Shown one piece after another: positions 51,801-60,722 of a stretch of DNA of 64,000 nucleotides. The position numbers and the translations under genes are program-made. The stretch's first letter is position 1; each line of letters opens with the position of its first letter. Source of the DNA: DATIUV01 sp049322755 (lineage in GTDB: Bacteria > Pseudomonadota > Gammaproteobacteria > Burkholderiales > UBA6910); the NCBI GenBank assembly GCA_049322755.1, contig JBMOQX010000011.1, positions 94,155-158,154 of the forward strand, read 5' to 3'. The notes beneath the pieces are model-generated. The model had not been told where the DNA came from. It ran no database searches and saw nothing but the letters and a program-made list of their open reading frames with translations.

Positions 51801-53963
51801 ATGAGCACGCCGAATATCGACGCCCCGTTGAAGGTCGTGCATGTCACTTGCCCGCACGATTGTCCCGACAGCTGCTCGATGCTCGTGACGGTGGACATAT
51901 CGACAGGGAAGGCGATCCGCGTTGAGGGCAACCCGCGTCACCCGGTGACCCGCGGATTCCTGTGCAACAAGGTCAACAGCTATCTCGATTTCGTCTATAA
52001 CGACAGGCGCATGCTTTACCCCCATCGGCGGGTGGGACCGAAGGGCCCGGGCGCCCGCTTCGAGCGCATCGGCTGGGAGGAGGCGATCGGAACTATCACG
52101 GACCGGTTCAAGCGAGTGATCGACGAACAGGGTCCGGAGGCGGTCCAGCCTTTCTCCTTTTCCGGCACGCTCGGCATTCTCGGCTTCCTCGGCATGGGGG
52201 AACGGTTCTTCAACAGGATGGGTGCCGCGCGACTCGAGCGGACGATCTGCACCGCCGCCGGAAAGTTCGCCAACATGGTGACGACGGGTGGATGGTCGGA
52301 CGCAAACATCGAGGACATTCCCGCCATGGATGTCGTCGTCCTGTGGGCGACGAACCCGGTCAGCACCTCGGTGCACATGATGCCCTTCGTCGAGCAGGCG
52401 CGCCGCAACGGGGCGAAAATCATTGCGATCGATCCCCGGGTGACCCGCACCACGGAATGGGCCAGCTGGCATCTGCAGCCCCGCCCCGGGACGGACTCCG
52501 CGCTGGCTCTCGGCATGATGAAAGTCATCGTCGATCACGGGCTCCACGACGAGCGCTTCCTGCGGGAGCACACTGTCGGTTGGGAAAGGCTGATCGAGGA
52601 GCGCCTGCCATGGTACTCGCTGGAACGGGTCGCCGCGATCACCGGGATTCCGGCGCGGGACATCGAGCGGTTTGCTCTCCTCTACGGCGGCACCCGAAAG
52701 TCGTTCATCCGGCTGAACTGGGGAATCCAGCGGCACGACAACGGGGGCATGATGACCCGCTGCGTCCTGGTTCTGCCTGCGATCACGGGCGCCTGGCAAA
52801 CCGGAGGCGGCGCCTGTCTCGGGACGGGGGACGCCATGCGGGGCGTCGATTTTCGGAAGCTGCAGCGGCCTGATCTGCTTTCCGGACGGACGCCGCGAGC
52901 GATCAACATGATCCGGATTGGCGAGGCCCTCAACGATCGGAGCCTCGATCCTCCCATCAAGGCGCTGTACTGCTGGAACGCCGACCCCGCCAATTGCGTT
53001 CCGGATACCGCGTCCGCCAGGAAGGGCTTGATGCGGGACGACCTCTTTGTCGTAGTTCACGATACGTTCTTCAGCGATACCTGCGATTATGCGGACATCC
53101 TTCTCCCGGCCGACACACAGCTCGAGCACATGGACCTTCACGGAGCTTACGGCAACTACGTGTTCAGCCTGAGCGTCCCGGCAATCGAGAAGATCGGCGA
53201 GAGTTTGGACAACCAGGAGGTCTTTCGGAGGCTCGCCAAATCGATGGGATACGACGATCCCTGCCTGTACGAAAGCGACGAGGAGATGATCCGGGAACTG
53301 ATCGATCCGGACTTCAACCCGCTTTTTGAAGGGATATCGCTGGAGGGCTTGAAGCAGACCGGATGGGCCCGAGCCGCCGTTGGCTCGCCTCGCCGCCCGG
53401 GAGTAAACAGCGGGCAGTGGAAGACCCCCAGCGGCAAGATCGAAATCTTCTCGGCAGCGCTCGAGGCGATGGGCCTGGATCCGCTCCCGGACCACGTGCC
53501 GGAGCGCGAGGGTCTGGCGGCCGCGGAGCAAAGCCGCTTCCCGCTGCAAGTGATCAGCGCCGCGACGCATTACTACATCGGAAACAGCTTCCAACCGGTT
53601 CCGCGTCTTCGCAAGCTGGCGTCGAGGCCGGAGTTCGAGATCAGCCCGGAGGACGCTGCGGAGCGGAATATAAGTGACGGGGACCTTTGCCGGCTGTTTA
53701 ATGACCAGGGCGAGACCTTCGGTTACGCGGTCGTCGTCCCGGGCTTGCTCAAGGGAGTACTGGGGGCGCCGAAGCAGATCGCTGGCAGCAGGACGCCGGG
53801 CGGGTTGAATGTCAACGCCCTCGTTTCGCAGCGCGTCGCCGACATGGGAGGTGCGCCGGTTTACTACTCCACTATGGCGGAGATTCAAAGGGCGGTTCCG
53901 CCCGGGTCCTCCCTGACGGAGGGGGCAGGGGATGGCATTTCCGATCAGCCGAGGGCGATATGA
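51801..53963 (+). CDS. Molybdopterin-dependent oxidoreductase (formate dehydrogenase/BisC-like)
   Basis: Catalytic subunit of a DMSO-reductase-family molybdoenzyme, 720 residues. The N-terminal 4Fe-4S site is CPHDCPDSC (C17, C21, C25) with C55 in GFLCNK. Cofactor-binding patterns include VVVLWATNPVSTSVH, AIDPRVTRTTEWASWHL, HDTFFSDTCDYADILLPADT and GGLNVNALVSQ. No signal peptide is seen, so it is cytoplasmic. The Mo-ligating residue cannot be assigned by eye. The partner flavoprotein suggests NAD(P)-linked oxidation, for example of formate or an aldehyde, but this is inference. The stop overlaps the uspA-like start by 4 bases. Confidence 0.88.
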   Translation: MSTPNIDAPLKVVHVTCPHDCPDSCSMLVTVDISTGKAIRVEGNPRHPVTRGFLCNKVNSYLDFVYNDRRMLYPHRRVGPKGPGARFERIGWEEAIGTITDRFKRVIDEQGPEAVQPFSFSGTLGILGFLGMGERFFNRMGAARLERTICTAAGKFANMVTTGGWSDANIEDIPAMDVVVLWATNPVSTSVHMMPFVEQARRNGAKIIAIDPRVTRTTEWASWHLQPRPGTDSALALGMMKVIVDHGLHDERFLREHTVGWERLIEERLPWYSLERVAAITGIPARDIERFALLYGGTRKSFIRLNWGIQRHDNGGMMTRCVLVLPAITGAWQTGGGACLGTGDAMRGVDFRKLQRPDLLSGRTPRAINMIRIGEALNDRSLDPPIKALYCWNADPANCVPDTASARKGLMRDDLFVVVHDTFFSDTCDYADILLPADTQLEHMDLHGAYGNYVFSLSVPAIEKIGESLDNQEVFRRLAKSMGYDDPCLYESDEEMIRELIDPDFNPLFEGISLEGLKQTGWARAAVGSPRRPGVNSGQWKTPSGKIEIFSAALEAMGLDPLPDHVPEREGLAAAEQSRFPLQVISAATHYYIGNSFQPVPRLRKLASRPEFEISPEDAAERNISDGDLCRLFNDQGETFGYAVVVPGLLKGVLGAPKQIAGSRTPGGLNVNALVSQRVADMGGAPVYYSTMAEIQRAVPPGSSLTEGAGDGISDQPRAI

Positions 53964-54391
53964 AACGGGTACTGGTCGGGATGGACGGATCGGAGAGTGC
54001 GCTGCGCGCCTTGCGCGAACTGGTGGACGGCTGGCTCAGCTGTATCAAGCCCAACGAGCTGGAGGTTCACCTTGTGAACGTGCAGACACCCTTGGCGCGG
54101 GACGTTAACTTGATGCTGGGCGAGGAACAGGTTGCCGGCTATTACCGTCGCGAACACGATAAGGCGCTGGAAGAGGCCCGCAGTCTGCTAGACCGTGCCG
54201 GAATCCGCTTCGAGGAGAGTTGCAGGGTTGGAGATCCCGCCGCCCAGTTGGCTGACTACGCCAGGCAGCAGAACGTATCGCTGATCGTCCTGGGCACCCG
54301 AGGGCTGGGTGACCTGCGTGGACTGCTCCTGGGTTCGGTCACCCACAAGTTGATGCACCTGACCAACATTCCGGTTCTGTTGGTGAAATGA
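53960..54391 (+). CDS. Universal stress protein (UspA family)
   Basis: A 143-residue UspA-type protein. The N-terminus KRVLVGMDGSESALRALREL and the C-terminal ATP-binding pattern GTRG-x9-GS (GTRGLGDLRGLLLGSVTHKL) place it in the ATP-binding class. It ends HLTNIPVLLVK. Its ATG overlaps the molybdoenzyme stop, so it belongs to the same transcript. It may sense energy state for this operon. Confidence 0.92.
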   Translation: MKRVLVGMDGSESALRALRELVDGWLSCIKPNELEVHLVNVQTPLARDVNLMLGEEQVAGYYRREHDKALEEARSLLDRAGIRFEESCRVGDPAAQLADYARQQNVSLIVLGTRGLGDLRGLLLGSVTHKLMHLTNIPVLLVK

Positions 54392-54425
54392 TGGGCAGCC
54401 TCCCCTGCCGGAAATTCGCGGCTTG

Positions 54426-55286
54426 TCAGCCGTCAGGATCATCCTTTGCGGAAGCCAAAGTGATGTTCTGCAACATGGCAGGATTGCAGATGACCAGCCG
54501 GCGCTTTTCCATGCGCAGCAACCCGTTTTTCTGAAAGTCGCGCAAAAGCATGCTGATCCACGGACGGGTCGCGCCGACCATGTTCCCGAGTTCCTCCTGG
54601 CTGAAGATGTGCTCCAGCACGATCTCCCCGTCGCGCTCGCGTCCGTACAACTCGCTGAGATGGAGCAGCAGATGAGCCAGCCTGGAGTGGACGGATTCCG
54701 TCGCCAGCGTCTGGGCGGTCCAGGAGATCCACCTTAGTTTGAAGACGAGCACCTCGATGACGTAGTCCGCGATCGCCGAGACGTTGCGGGTGAGAAATCG
54801 CAGGTCGTGCCCGCTTATCGCCAGGGCTTCCGTCGGTTCCATTGCCCGCGACGACCACTGGTGGGCACAGTCGGCGTCGAAGAAATTGGGCCCGCCGACC
54901 ATGTCGTGATCGGACCAGTAGGCGAGGGTAATCTCCCGGCCAGCCGGAGAAATGTAGTAGGTACGCACCAGGCCGCGGCGGATGAGGAAGTTGTCGACAT
55001 GCCGGTCACCCTGCGTGAACAGCGCGGCGCCCGAGGCGAACCGGACCTCCCGACTTCTCTGCAGCAGGAGGTTGCGCTCTGAATCGCTCAGAACAGTGAG
55101 GATGTCTCGCTTATAGGCGAGGCGCTCGCCCTCATGGTGCCTTTCTTCCAGAACGGAGGGATTGCGATGCTTGCCATTACCAGCTTCGTTGCCGCCGGCA
55201 GCGGTTTGGGCGCGGGAACCCGGCCTGCAGAGCTTCTGATCAGCAGGCAGGACGCCGCCGCCACTGCTATCCCGGACAGTACCCAT
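54426..55286 (-). CDS. Crp/Fnr family transcriptional regulator
   Basis: A regulator of about 286 residues with a cNMP-binding-like beta barrel (FTQGDRHVDNFLIRRGLVRT, AGREITLAYW) and a C-terminal helix-turn-helix (FSQEELGNMVGATRPWISML). The N-terminal extension of about 60 residues is not conserved, so the true start may be further downstream. No FNR-type cluster of N-terminal cysteines is seen and the recognition helix lacks the E-x2-SR pattern of FNR/ANR, so it is unlikely to bind the FNR box at 42854. It converges on uspA and is divergent from the ABC transporter genes. Confidence 0.85.
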   Translation of the reverse strand: MGTVRDSSGGGVLPADQKLCRPGSRAQTAAGGNEAGNGKHRNPSVLEERHHEGERLAYKRDILTVLSDSERNLLLQRSREVRFASGAALFTQGDRHVDNFLIRRGLVRTYYISPAGREITLAYWSDHDMVGGPNFFDADCAHQWSSRAMEPTEALAISGHDLRFLTRNVSAIADYVIEVLVFKLRWISWTAQTLATESVHSRLAHLLLHLSELYGRERDGEIVLEHIFSQEELGNMVGATRPWISMLLRDFQKNGLLRMEKRRLVICNPAMLQNITLASAKDDPDG

Positions 55287-55618
55287 AGTCAACGAAAGCG
55301 TATCAGACCGTGTGCTCGAGGCCAAATGAATCGCAGATGTTTCCGCATTCTCACTGGTTCCCGCTTAAGCAGTGAAATGCGGCTCGCAACGGATGTGGTG
55401 CAGTGCATCAGAGCGAAGGCGGAACGAGGAATGCGCGCAGTCCGCATAATGCCCTGCATCTCCTCCTAGGGAAGTTCCTTAGCGCGATCGGGATGGCCCC
55501 AATTGCAGTGCTTCTTTGTCGGCCGTAACGTGGCAGAACGCCAAAGGATCAACTCGCCCGGCAGAGCGCGGCCGATCGTGGATCGTGTCGAGACCGGCCA
55601 AGGGACGCATTTAGCCCC
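55287..55618. other. Intergenic region, divergent promoters expected
   Basis: A 332-base gap between the Crp/Fnr gene (minus) and the ABC transporter operon (plus). Short open frames in it have no coding character. A direct repeat GATCGTGGATCGTG lies at 55574-55587. No clear palindromic operator was recognised. Confidence 0.55.
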
Positions 55619-56419
55619 ATGCCTCTAAGAAGCCGCAAGTTCTGGATGATGTGCGCCGGATACTTCTGCGCCTTGGCGCTGTGGTATTGCGGAGTGAAGT
55701 GGCTCCCATTCGAGGCGTTCAACAGACTTCCGGATCCGGTACAGGTCATTCGGGAGTGGTCAAGCCCGGATCCCATCTATGGCATTTCCTTGTTCACCGG
55801 CACTTACTACCAGCACATTCTATACAGCACATACCGGGCACTCGCTGCATTCGTGCTCGCCGTTGCGCTGGGGGTGCCGCTCGGAATTCTCATGGGGTGG
55901 AGCGTGAAGTTTCACGCTTTCGCTTCGACTTTGCTGGCACTCTTCAGACCTGTTCCGCCTCTGGCGTGGGTTCCGCTCGCGATTCTCATTCTGCCCGGTG
56001 CGGAGGCGGCCGTAATCTATGTCACGTTCCTCGTGGCCTTTTTCGCCACCACGCTGAATACGGTGGTAGGCGTCAGATCGATCGACGCGGACTATTTCCG
56101 CGCCGCGGCATGTTTGGGTGCGACACGTCGAGACGTTCTGTTCGATGTAGTGATTCCGGGAGCGCTGCCCAACATATTCACCGGCCTTCAGATTGCGATG
56201 GGGGCGGCGTGGTTTTCACTAGCGGCGGGCGAAATGATTGCGGCTCAGTACGGGCTCGGGTTCCTGATCATGGAGTCCTATAACCTGATTCAGTTGCCCA
56301 CCATCGTGATCGCCATGGCGACATTAGGGCTCATTGGGTATTTGAGTAGTACCCTGATAAGAGTAACCGGCGATCGTCTGATGCGGTGGCGCGAACAATC
56401 CCTCGGAATGGCCGGGTAG
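55619..56419 (+). CDS. ABC transporter permease, SsuC/TauC-like (first of two)
   Basis: A 266-residue permease with about six helices. The coupling segment is the usual EAA-type loop VRSIDADYFRAAACLGATRR, and FRPVPPLAWVPLAILILPGAEA is typical of the nitrate/sulfonate/taurine importer class. It starts a five-gene cluster permease-ATPase-permease-ATPase-binding protein. The sequence differs from the second permease at 57320, so the pair may form a heterodimer. Base composition is lower in G+C than the first 50 kb. Confidence 0.9.
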   Translation: MPLRSRKFWMMCAGYFCALALWYCGVKWLPFEAFNRLPDPVQVIREWSSPDPIYGISLFTGTYYQHILYSTYRALAAFVLAVALGVPLGILMGWSVKFHAFASTLLALFRPVPPLAWVPLAILILPGAEAAVIYVTFLVAFFATTLNTVVGVRSIDADYFRAAACLGATRRDVLFDVVIPGALPNIFTGLQIAMGAAWFSLAAGEMIAAQYGLGFLIMESYNLIQLPTIVIAMATLGLIGYLSSTLIRVTGDRLMRWREQSLGMAG

Positions 56420-56424
56420 TCACG

Positions 56425-57315
56425 ATGGCTTTGACCGGTTACGGTGGTCTCAGGGAGATCGAGAAACGCAACGGGCGCTCTGACCCCGCCACCGCTGCCG
56501 GAAATTTGTCCATTCGTGGTGTTTCCAAAATCTATGATCCGGATGGCGCATGCGTCCAGGCGCTGTCGAGATGCAGCGTCGAAATTCGTTCGGGTGAGTT
56601 TGTCGCGATCATCGGACCCTCAGGATGCGGAAAAAGTACCTTGCTCAATATGATCGCCGGGTTCGACACCCTGACGGAGGGCGAAATCTATCTTGACAAT
56701 GCACTTCTTGGCTCCCACCAGCGGCCCCCGCGTCCGGGTCCCGACAGAGTGGTTGTTTTTCAGAACGGTGCCCTCTTTCCGTGGAAAACGGTGCTTGAAA
56801 ACGTCATGTACGGACCGGTACGGCAAAAGGTTCTGGATCCTAGCTCCGCCGAGGAAAAGGCGATGGGGCTGCTGAAGAGGTGTGGAGGCCTCGATACCGT
56901 AGCCGGCTCCTATCCTGCCGAGCTGTCCTCCGGAATGCAGAGAAGGGTCGAGATCGTGAGGGCTCTGATGAACGATCCAAAAGTGCTTCTGCTCGACGAG
57001 CCCTTCAGGGCGATGGACACCGTTTCCAAGACCACCATGCACCAGCATCTATTGGAGATGTATCACCTGTGTCAGAAGACGATCATTTTCATCACCCACG
57101 ATTTGGAGGAGGCGATATTCCTCGCCAGTACAGTGATTGTGATGACGACGCGCCCGGGAACGGTCAAAAAGCTGATCGAAGTGACGTTAGGGCGTCCACG
57201 AACCCGCGACATGCTGTCATCACACGAGTATCTGGAATTAAAGCGCGAGGCGGCGGCGGGCATCCACGAAGAAGCCCGCAAGGCTTTTGAGTGTGGCGAA
57301 CGGGAACAGGCGTGA
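56425..57315 (+). CDS. ABC transporter ATP-binding protein 1, variant signature LSSGM
   Basis: A 296-residue ATPase of the SsuB/TauB class. Walker A GPSGCGKST (64-72), Q-loop VVVFQNGALFPW, Walker B VLLLDEPF (Glu192) and the switch H225 in ITHDLEEA are intact. The ABC signature reads AELSSGMQ (167-171) instead of LSGGM. Its partner ATPase at 58174 has an intact signature but a changed switch residue. Together they would make one consensus and one degenerate ATP site. The start at 56425 lies 5 bases after the permease stop. Confidence 0.9.
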   Translation: MALTGYGGLREIEKRNGRSDPATAAGNLSIRGVSKIYDPDGACVQALSRCSVEIRSGEFVAIIGPSGCGKSTLLNMIAGFDTLTEGEIYLDNALLGSHQRPPRPGPDRVVVFQNGALFPWKTVLENVMYGPVRQKVLDPSSAEEKAMGLLKRCGGLDTVAGSYPAELSSGMQRRVEIVRALMNDPKVLLLDEPFRAMDTVSKTTMHQHLLEMYHLCQKTIIFITHDLEEAIFLASTVIVMTTRPGTVKKLIEVTLGRPRTRDMLSSHEYLELKREAAAGIHEEARKAFECGEREQA

Positions 57316-57319
57316 GGAA

Positions 57320-58186
57320 ATGCCGGTGACCAGAAAGAACGAGCAGGTAGCGGGAATTACGGCTGTGGGTGGGCGGACAGAGCCGGAACTTACGTCCGTG
57401 CCCCGCGCTATGGCACCCGCATTGCGTTCCAGGATTTTAAGAAGAAGCAACTGGCGAGGGACCATCTCCGTCGTGGTTTTCATCGTGCTTTGGGACTTGC
57501 TGGTCAGGTTGGAGGTGCCCGGGTTCAAGGGTATACCGACGCTGGTGGAAGTCATCCGGGCCTTCTGGTCGGACTACCTGTGGAGTTCCGCATACTGGGA
57601 ATCCTGGCTGGTCAGTTTCCAGCGAGTCGGATACGGATTCATCGTGGCCCAAATCCTCGGTATACCGTTAGGCATTCTTCTGGGAACGCAGCGTCTCTTC
57701 CATGAACTGGTATATCCCGTAGTGGAGTTGCTGCGGCCAATCCCGCCGCTGGCCTGGGTACCGCTGTCCATTCTTTTCTGGCCGACAGCAGAGCTCTCCA
57801 TCATATTCATAACCTTCATTGGTCCCTTCTTCATTATCGTGATTAACGTCCACGACGGAGTGCGCAGTATCAAGAAAGAGCACATGTGGCTGGCGCTTTC
57901 TCTAGGCGCGAAGCCGCGCCACATTTTCAGGCGAATCGTCCTGCCGTCGGTCATCCCCTGCATTGCGGTGGGAATGACGTTGGGAATTGCGGTTTCCTGG
58001 AATGTGGTCATCGCCGCCGAAATGATTGCAAGCGACAGCGGCCTTGGCCGGTTGACATGGGAGGGCTATGTAAGCCACACGGCAACCACGGTGATAATCG
58101 GCATGATAAGCATTGGCGTAGCCGGGTATCTGTCAACGCTTCTGGTGAATCACGCCGAGCGGAAGATGATGCCATGGCAGACGTAG
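57320..58186 (+). CDS. ABC transporter permease, SsuC/TauC-like (second of two)
   Basis: A 288-residue permease with a longer cytoplasmic N-terminus (about 45 residues) and about six helices. Class features are ELLRPIPPLAWVPLSILFWP, the EAA-loop IKKEHMWLALSLGAKPRH and SDSGLGRLTWEGYVSHT. It lies 4 bases after ATPase 1 and overlaps ATPase 2 by 13 bases. It is clearly paralogous to the permease at 55619 but diverged, consistent with a heterodimeric channel. Confidence 0.9.
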   Translation: MPVTRKNEQVAGITAVGGRTEPELTSVPRAMAPALRSRILRRSNWRGTISVVVFIVLWDLLVRLEVPGFKGIPTLVEVIRAFWSDYLWSSAYWESWLVSFQRVGYGFIVAQILGIPLGILLGTQRLFHELVYPVVELLRPIPPLAWVPLSILFWPTAELSIIFITFIGPFFIIVINVHDGVRSIKKEHMWLALSLGAKPRHIFRRIVLPSVIPCIAVGMTLGIAVSWNVVIAAEMIASDSGLGRLTWEGYVSHTATTVIIGMISIGVAGYLSTLLVNHAERKMMPWQT

Positions 58187-59013
58187 GCACGCGAAAACCC
58201 GATCGGTCTGTCGGACAGGCGAGCGGAAGGGTGATCGCCTCCGGCTTGACGAAGCGCTACGTGCGCAAGGGACAAGCCCCGTCCTGCGTAGTTGAGGACT
58301 GCTCATTTACTGTCGAACCAGGGAGCCTGACAGTCTTGATGGGAACCTCCGGATGCGGGAAATCGACGCTTGCTTACATCCTCGCCGGCTACATACGGCC
58401 TGATTCGGGAACCGTAACACTGGACTCCAAAGCCGTGACCGGCCCCGGACCGGATCGTCTCCTGGTATTCCAGGAGACTGCGTTGTGGCCTTGGATGACG
58501 GTAATGGAAAACGTCTTGTTCGGTCCTTCAGCGACGTCTTCCATGGAGTCGTCCGAGGCGCGAGCCAAGGCAGAGGACTTACTGCGAAGATTTGGCCTGC
58601 TGGATTTCAGGGACAAATACCCGGGCCAGCTATCCGGGGGCATGAAAAGGCGGGCCGAGCTTGCCCAGGCTTTGATCAACAATCCTCGGTTGATGATCCT
58701 TGACGAGCCGTTTCGGGGTCTCGATGTCATGACCCGGGAGCTGATGCAGGAGTACTACCTCCAGCTTTTCGAGGAGACTCGACTCACCACGCTGTTCATC
58801 ACCTCGGAGCTAGAGGAAGCCATCTTCCTGGCGGATCGCGTCCTCGTGATGGGCGGCAAACCGGCGAACATTGTGAAGTCCGTAGACATCGATCTGCCCC
58901 ACCCCCGGGTTTTCGAGGTCCTGACGAGTGAGCGATACCTTGCAATTAAGAAGGAGCTCATGGACGCCCTGTACGGTGAGGCCGAGTCGAATTATGTACC
59001 TGTCTTTTCCTAG
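58174..59013 (+). CDS. ABC transporter ATP-binding protein 2, switch His replaced by Ser
   Basis: A 279-residue ATPase. Walker A GTSGCGKST (57-65), Q-loop LLVFQETALWPW, signature QLSGGMKRR (153-157) and Walker B LMILDEPF (Glu178) are normal. The switch segment reads LFITSELEEA, so the conserved histidine is S211. With ATPase 1 (variant signature, intact His) this predicts an asymmetric heterodimer. Its start overlaps the second permease gene by 13 bases. Confidence 0.9.
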   Translation: MADVGTRKPDRSVGQASGRVIASGLTKRYVRKGQAPSCVVEDCSFTVEPGSLTVLMGTSGCGKSTLAYILAGYIRPDSGTVTLDSKAVTGPGPDRLLVFQETALWPWMTVMENVLFGPSATSSMESSEARAKAEDLLRRFGLLDFRDKYPGQLSGGMKRRAELAQALINNPRLMILDEPFRGLDVMTRELMQEYYLQLFEETRLTTLFITSELEEAIFLADRVLVMGGKPANIVKSVDIDLPHPRVFEVLTSERYLAIKKELMDALYGEAESNYVPVFS

Positions 59014-59070
59014 CGGTTGCGCAAGATGTGTATTGATATTAGACATGGCAAGTTTACCGAAGGAGGGAAA

Positions 59071-60168
59071 ATGAGGGCCGTCTTGTTCACCTTGCTGTCG
59101 GTTGCGCTGCTTCAATGCATGACACTTGCCACTCCCACCGCCTGGAGTGCCGAGCCCGTGGAAATTACTTATGGATACCACCCATACTGGACAGGAGCTT
59201 GGTACGGGGTAATTCTCAAGAAAAAGGAACTTTGGAAAAAGCATCTGCCACCTGGAAGCAAGGTCAAATTCGAACCCCATCTGACGGGACCGCCCATGAT
59301 AAACGCTATGCTGGCCAACAAAATGCAGATCGGCACCATGGGGGACATGCCGTCGCTCGTCGCAACTACGAAGAAGAACATCGCGGATCTGCGTCTTGTT
59401 TCCGTCACGATGTTCAGCAAAGGACAGCATTGTAACAAGATACTCGCCCACAAAAGCGCCCCCGAATTCAAAGATTACAACGAAGCAATGCAATGGCTGA
59501 ACGGAAAGCCTTTTGCCTACCACAAGGGAACATGCGCCAATCGCTTTGTGGAGTCGATTATAGCGAAAGGTGTGTTTAAGCCCTCGGAAGTCCTTGTCAT
59601 GCCCATCGAAGTCATCGCCTCGAATTTCGAGGCGGGCAAGCTTCAAGGAGCGGTGATGTGGGAACCGCACGCACGCCGGCAAGTGGCATTGGGAAACGCG
59701 CGCTATGTCGCCACTGGCGCTCCTTGGGGCGAAAATGACGCCAACTTCACTTCCATGCGCCAGGACTTCATTGAAAAGCACCCCGAGGCCGCAGTCGGAT
59801 GGATGAAAGCGGAGATCGAGGCATTACAGTTCCTTATTGACAATCCTAAGGAGTCGGTGAAAATCATCACAAGCGAACTGACGGGATACGAGGAAAAGAC
59901 CGTCTGGCAGGCCCTCTACGAGGAAACGCCGCCGGCCATTGGTGGTTACAAAGTGAATTACGTGGCGAAACTCGCTTTCGATCAGGAAGTCCTGGACCTG
60001 ATGAAAAGCGGATACGCGTTCCTATATTCGATAAAGGTCATCGCGTCGCCAGAAATGCCAAAAACGGCCATTAATCCAGAGCCGCTCAATAGGGCAATGC
60101 AGGAAATGCGTGTCAAGGCTCCATTGGGGGAAATCCGGGGCCAAGCGCCAAGTGACTACGCGCAGTAG
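59071..60168 (+). CDS. NMT1/SsuA-like substrate-binding protein
   Basis: A 365-residue periplasmic protein. A signal peptide (RAVLFTLLSVALLQCMTLAT, cleavage near WSA-EP) precedes a type II binding-protein fold: EITYGYHPYWTGAWYGVILK, MLANKMQIGTMGDMPSLVAT, GKPFAYHKGTCANRF, and KLQGAVMWEPHARRQ. It is related to nitrate, sulfonate and taurine-binding proteins. The ATG at 59071 has AAGGAGGG upstream, preferred over an ATG at 59017. It is the only binding protein for the two-permease, two-ATPase set. Confidence 0.9.
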   Translation: MRAVLFTLLSVALLQCMTLATPTAWSAEPVEITYGYHPYWTGAWYGVILKKKELWKKHLPPGSKVKFEPHLTGPPMINAMLANKMQIGTMGDMPSLVATTKKNIADLRLVSVTMFSKGQHCNKILAHKSAPEFKDYNEAMQWLNGKPFAYHKGTCANRFVESIIAKGVFKPSEVLVMPIEVIASNFEAGKLQGAVMWEPHARRQVALGNARYVATGAPWGENDANFTSMRQDFIEKHPEAAVGWMKAEIEALQFLIDNPKESVKIITSELTGYEEKTVWQALYEETPPAIGGYKVNYVAKLAFDQEVLDLMKSGYAFLYSIKVIASPEMPKTAINPEPLNRAMQEMRVKAPLGEIRGQAPSDYAQ

Positions 60169-60271
60169 CTTGAATTGCGCTTAGCTCGCCAGTAACGGTA
60201 GTCATGGTAATGGTCTGCGGTGCCTTCTTGGGCGACCGCCGATTACCCTATTAGCATAGTGAGACAGAAGT

Positions 60272-60706
60272 ATGGACAGCAAACATTACGCCATGTGCGA
60301 CTGGAGTCCCGGAGAGGGTTTCAAGTCCCAGACTCCTTACGGGGAAGTCAAGATGTTCGAGGGCGGTGGTCATCGCGCACTGGAGCTCATGCTGCTGTCC
60401 GTTGCTGCCTGCCTTAACTATTATCTCGTAGAGTATGTGAAGGACCGGAAGCTTCCGATCTCGAGGCTACACGTTGAATGCCATGCAGAAACAGTCGAGC
60501 ATCCGGAAAGGGTCTCTAAGATCACAACAAAGGTCGTTGTGCAAGGGTCACTGAGTGACCGCGAGTGCAAGAAGATGGTGACCATGTGCGAGCGCGCCTG
60601 CAAGGTGGCCAACACACTTAAGTACCAGCCGAAGATCGAGGTTCTTATAGAGCGGCGCGACGAGATGGAGTGCACGACGAGCGGTAAGGCGACAACTCAG
60701 TTTTGA
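60272..60706 (+). CDS. OsmC family protein
   Basis: A 144-residue OsmC/Ohr-type protein. Two cysteines expected for peroxidase chemistry are present: SVAACLNYYLVEY and the ERACKVANTLKYQPK segment (MCERAC). The rest (RLHVECHAETVEHPERVSKI) follows the family beta-alpha pattern. It may reduce hydroperoxides or be one of the OsmC relatives of unknown substrate. It starts 103 bases after the binding protein and lies 16 bases before the histidine kinase gene. Confidence 0.87.
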   Translation: MDSKHYAMCDWSPGEGFKSQTPYGEVKMFEGGGHRALELMLLSVAACLNYYLVEYVKDRKLPISRLHVECHAETVEHPERVSKITTKVVVQGSLSDRECKKMVTMCERACKVANTLKYQPKIEVLIERRDEMECTTSGKATTQF

Positions 60707-60722
60707 GAGACACCAGAAGGCC

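Noticed and set aside
54426..55286. Crp/Fnr protein as the regulator of the FNR box at 42854
   Set aside because: Its recognition helix does not have the FNR/ANR residues, and it has no N-terminal cysteine cluster.
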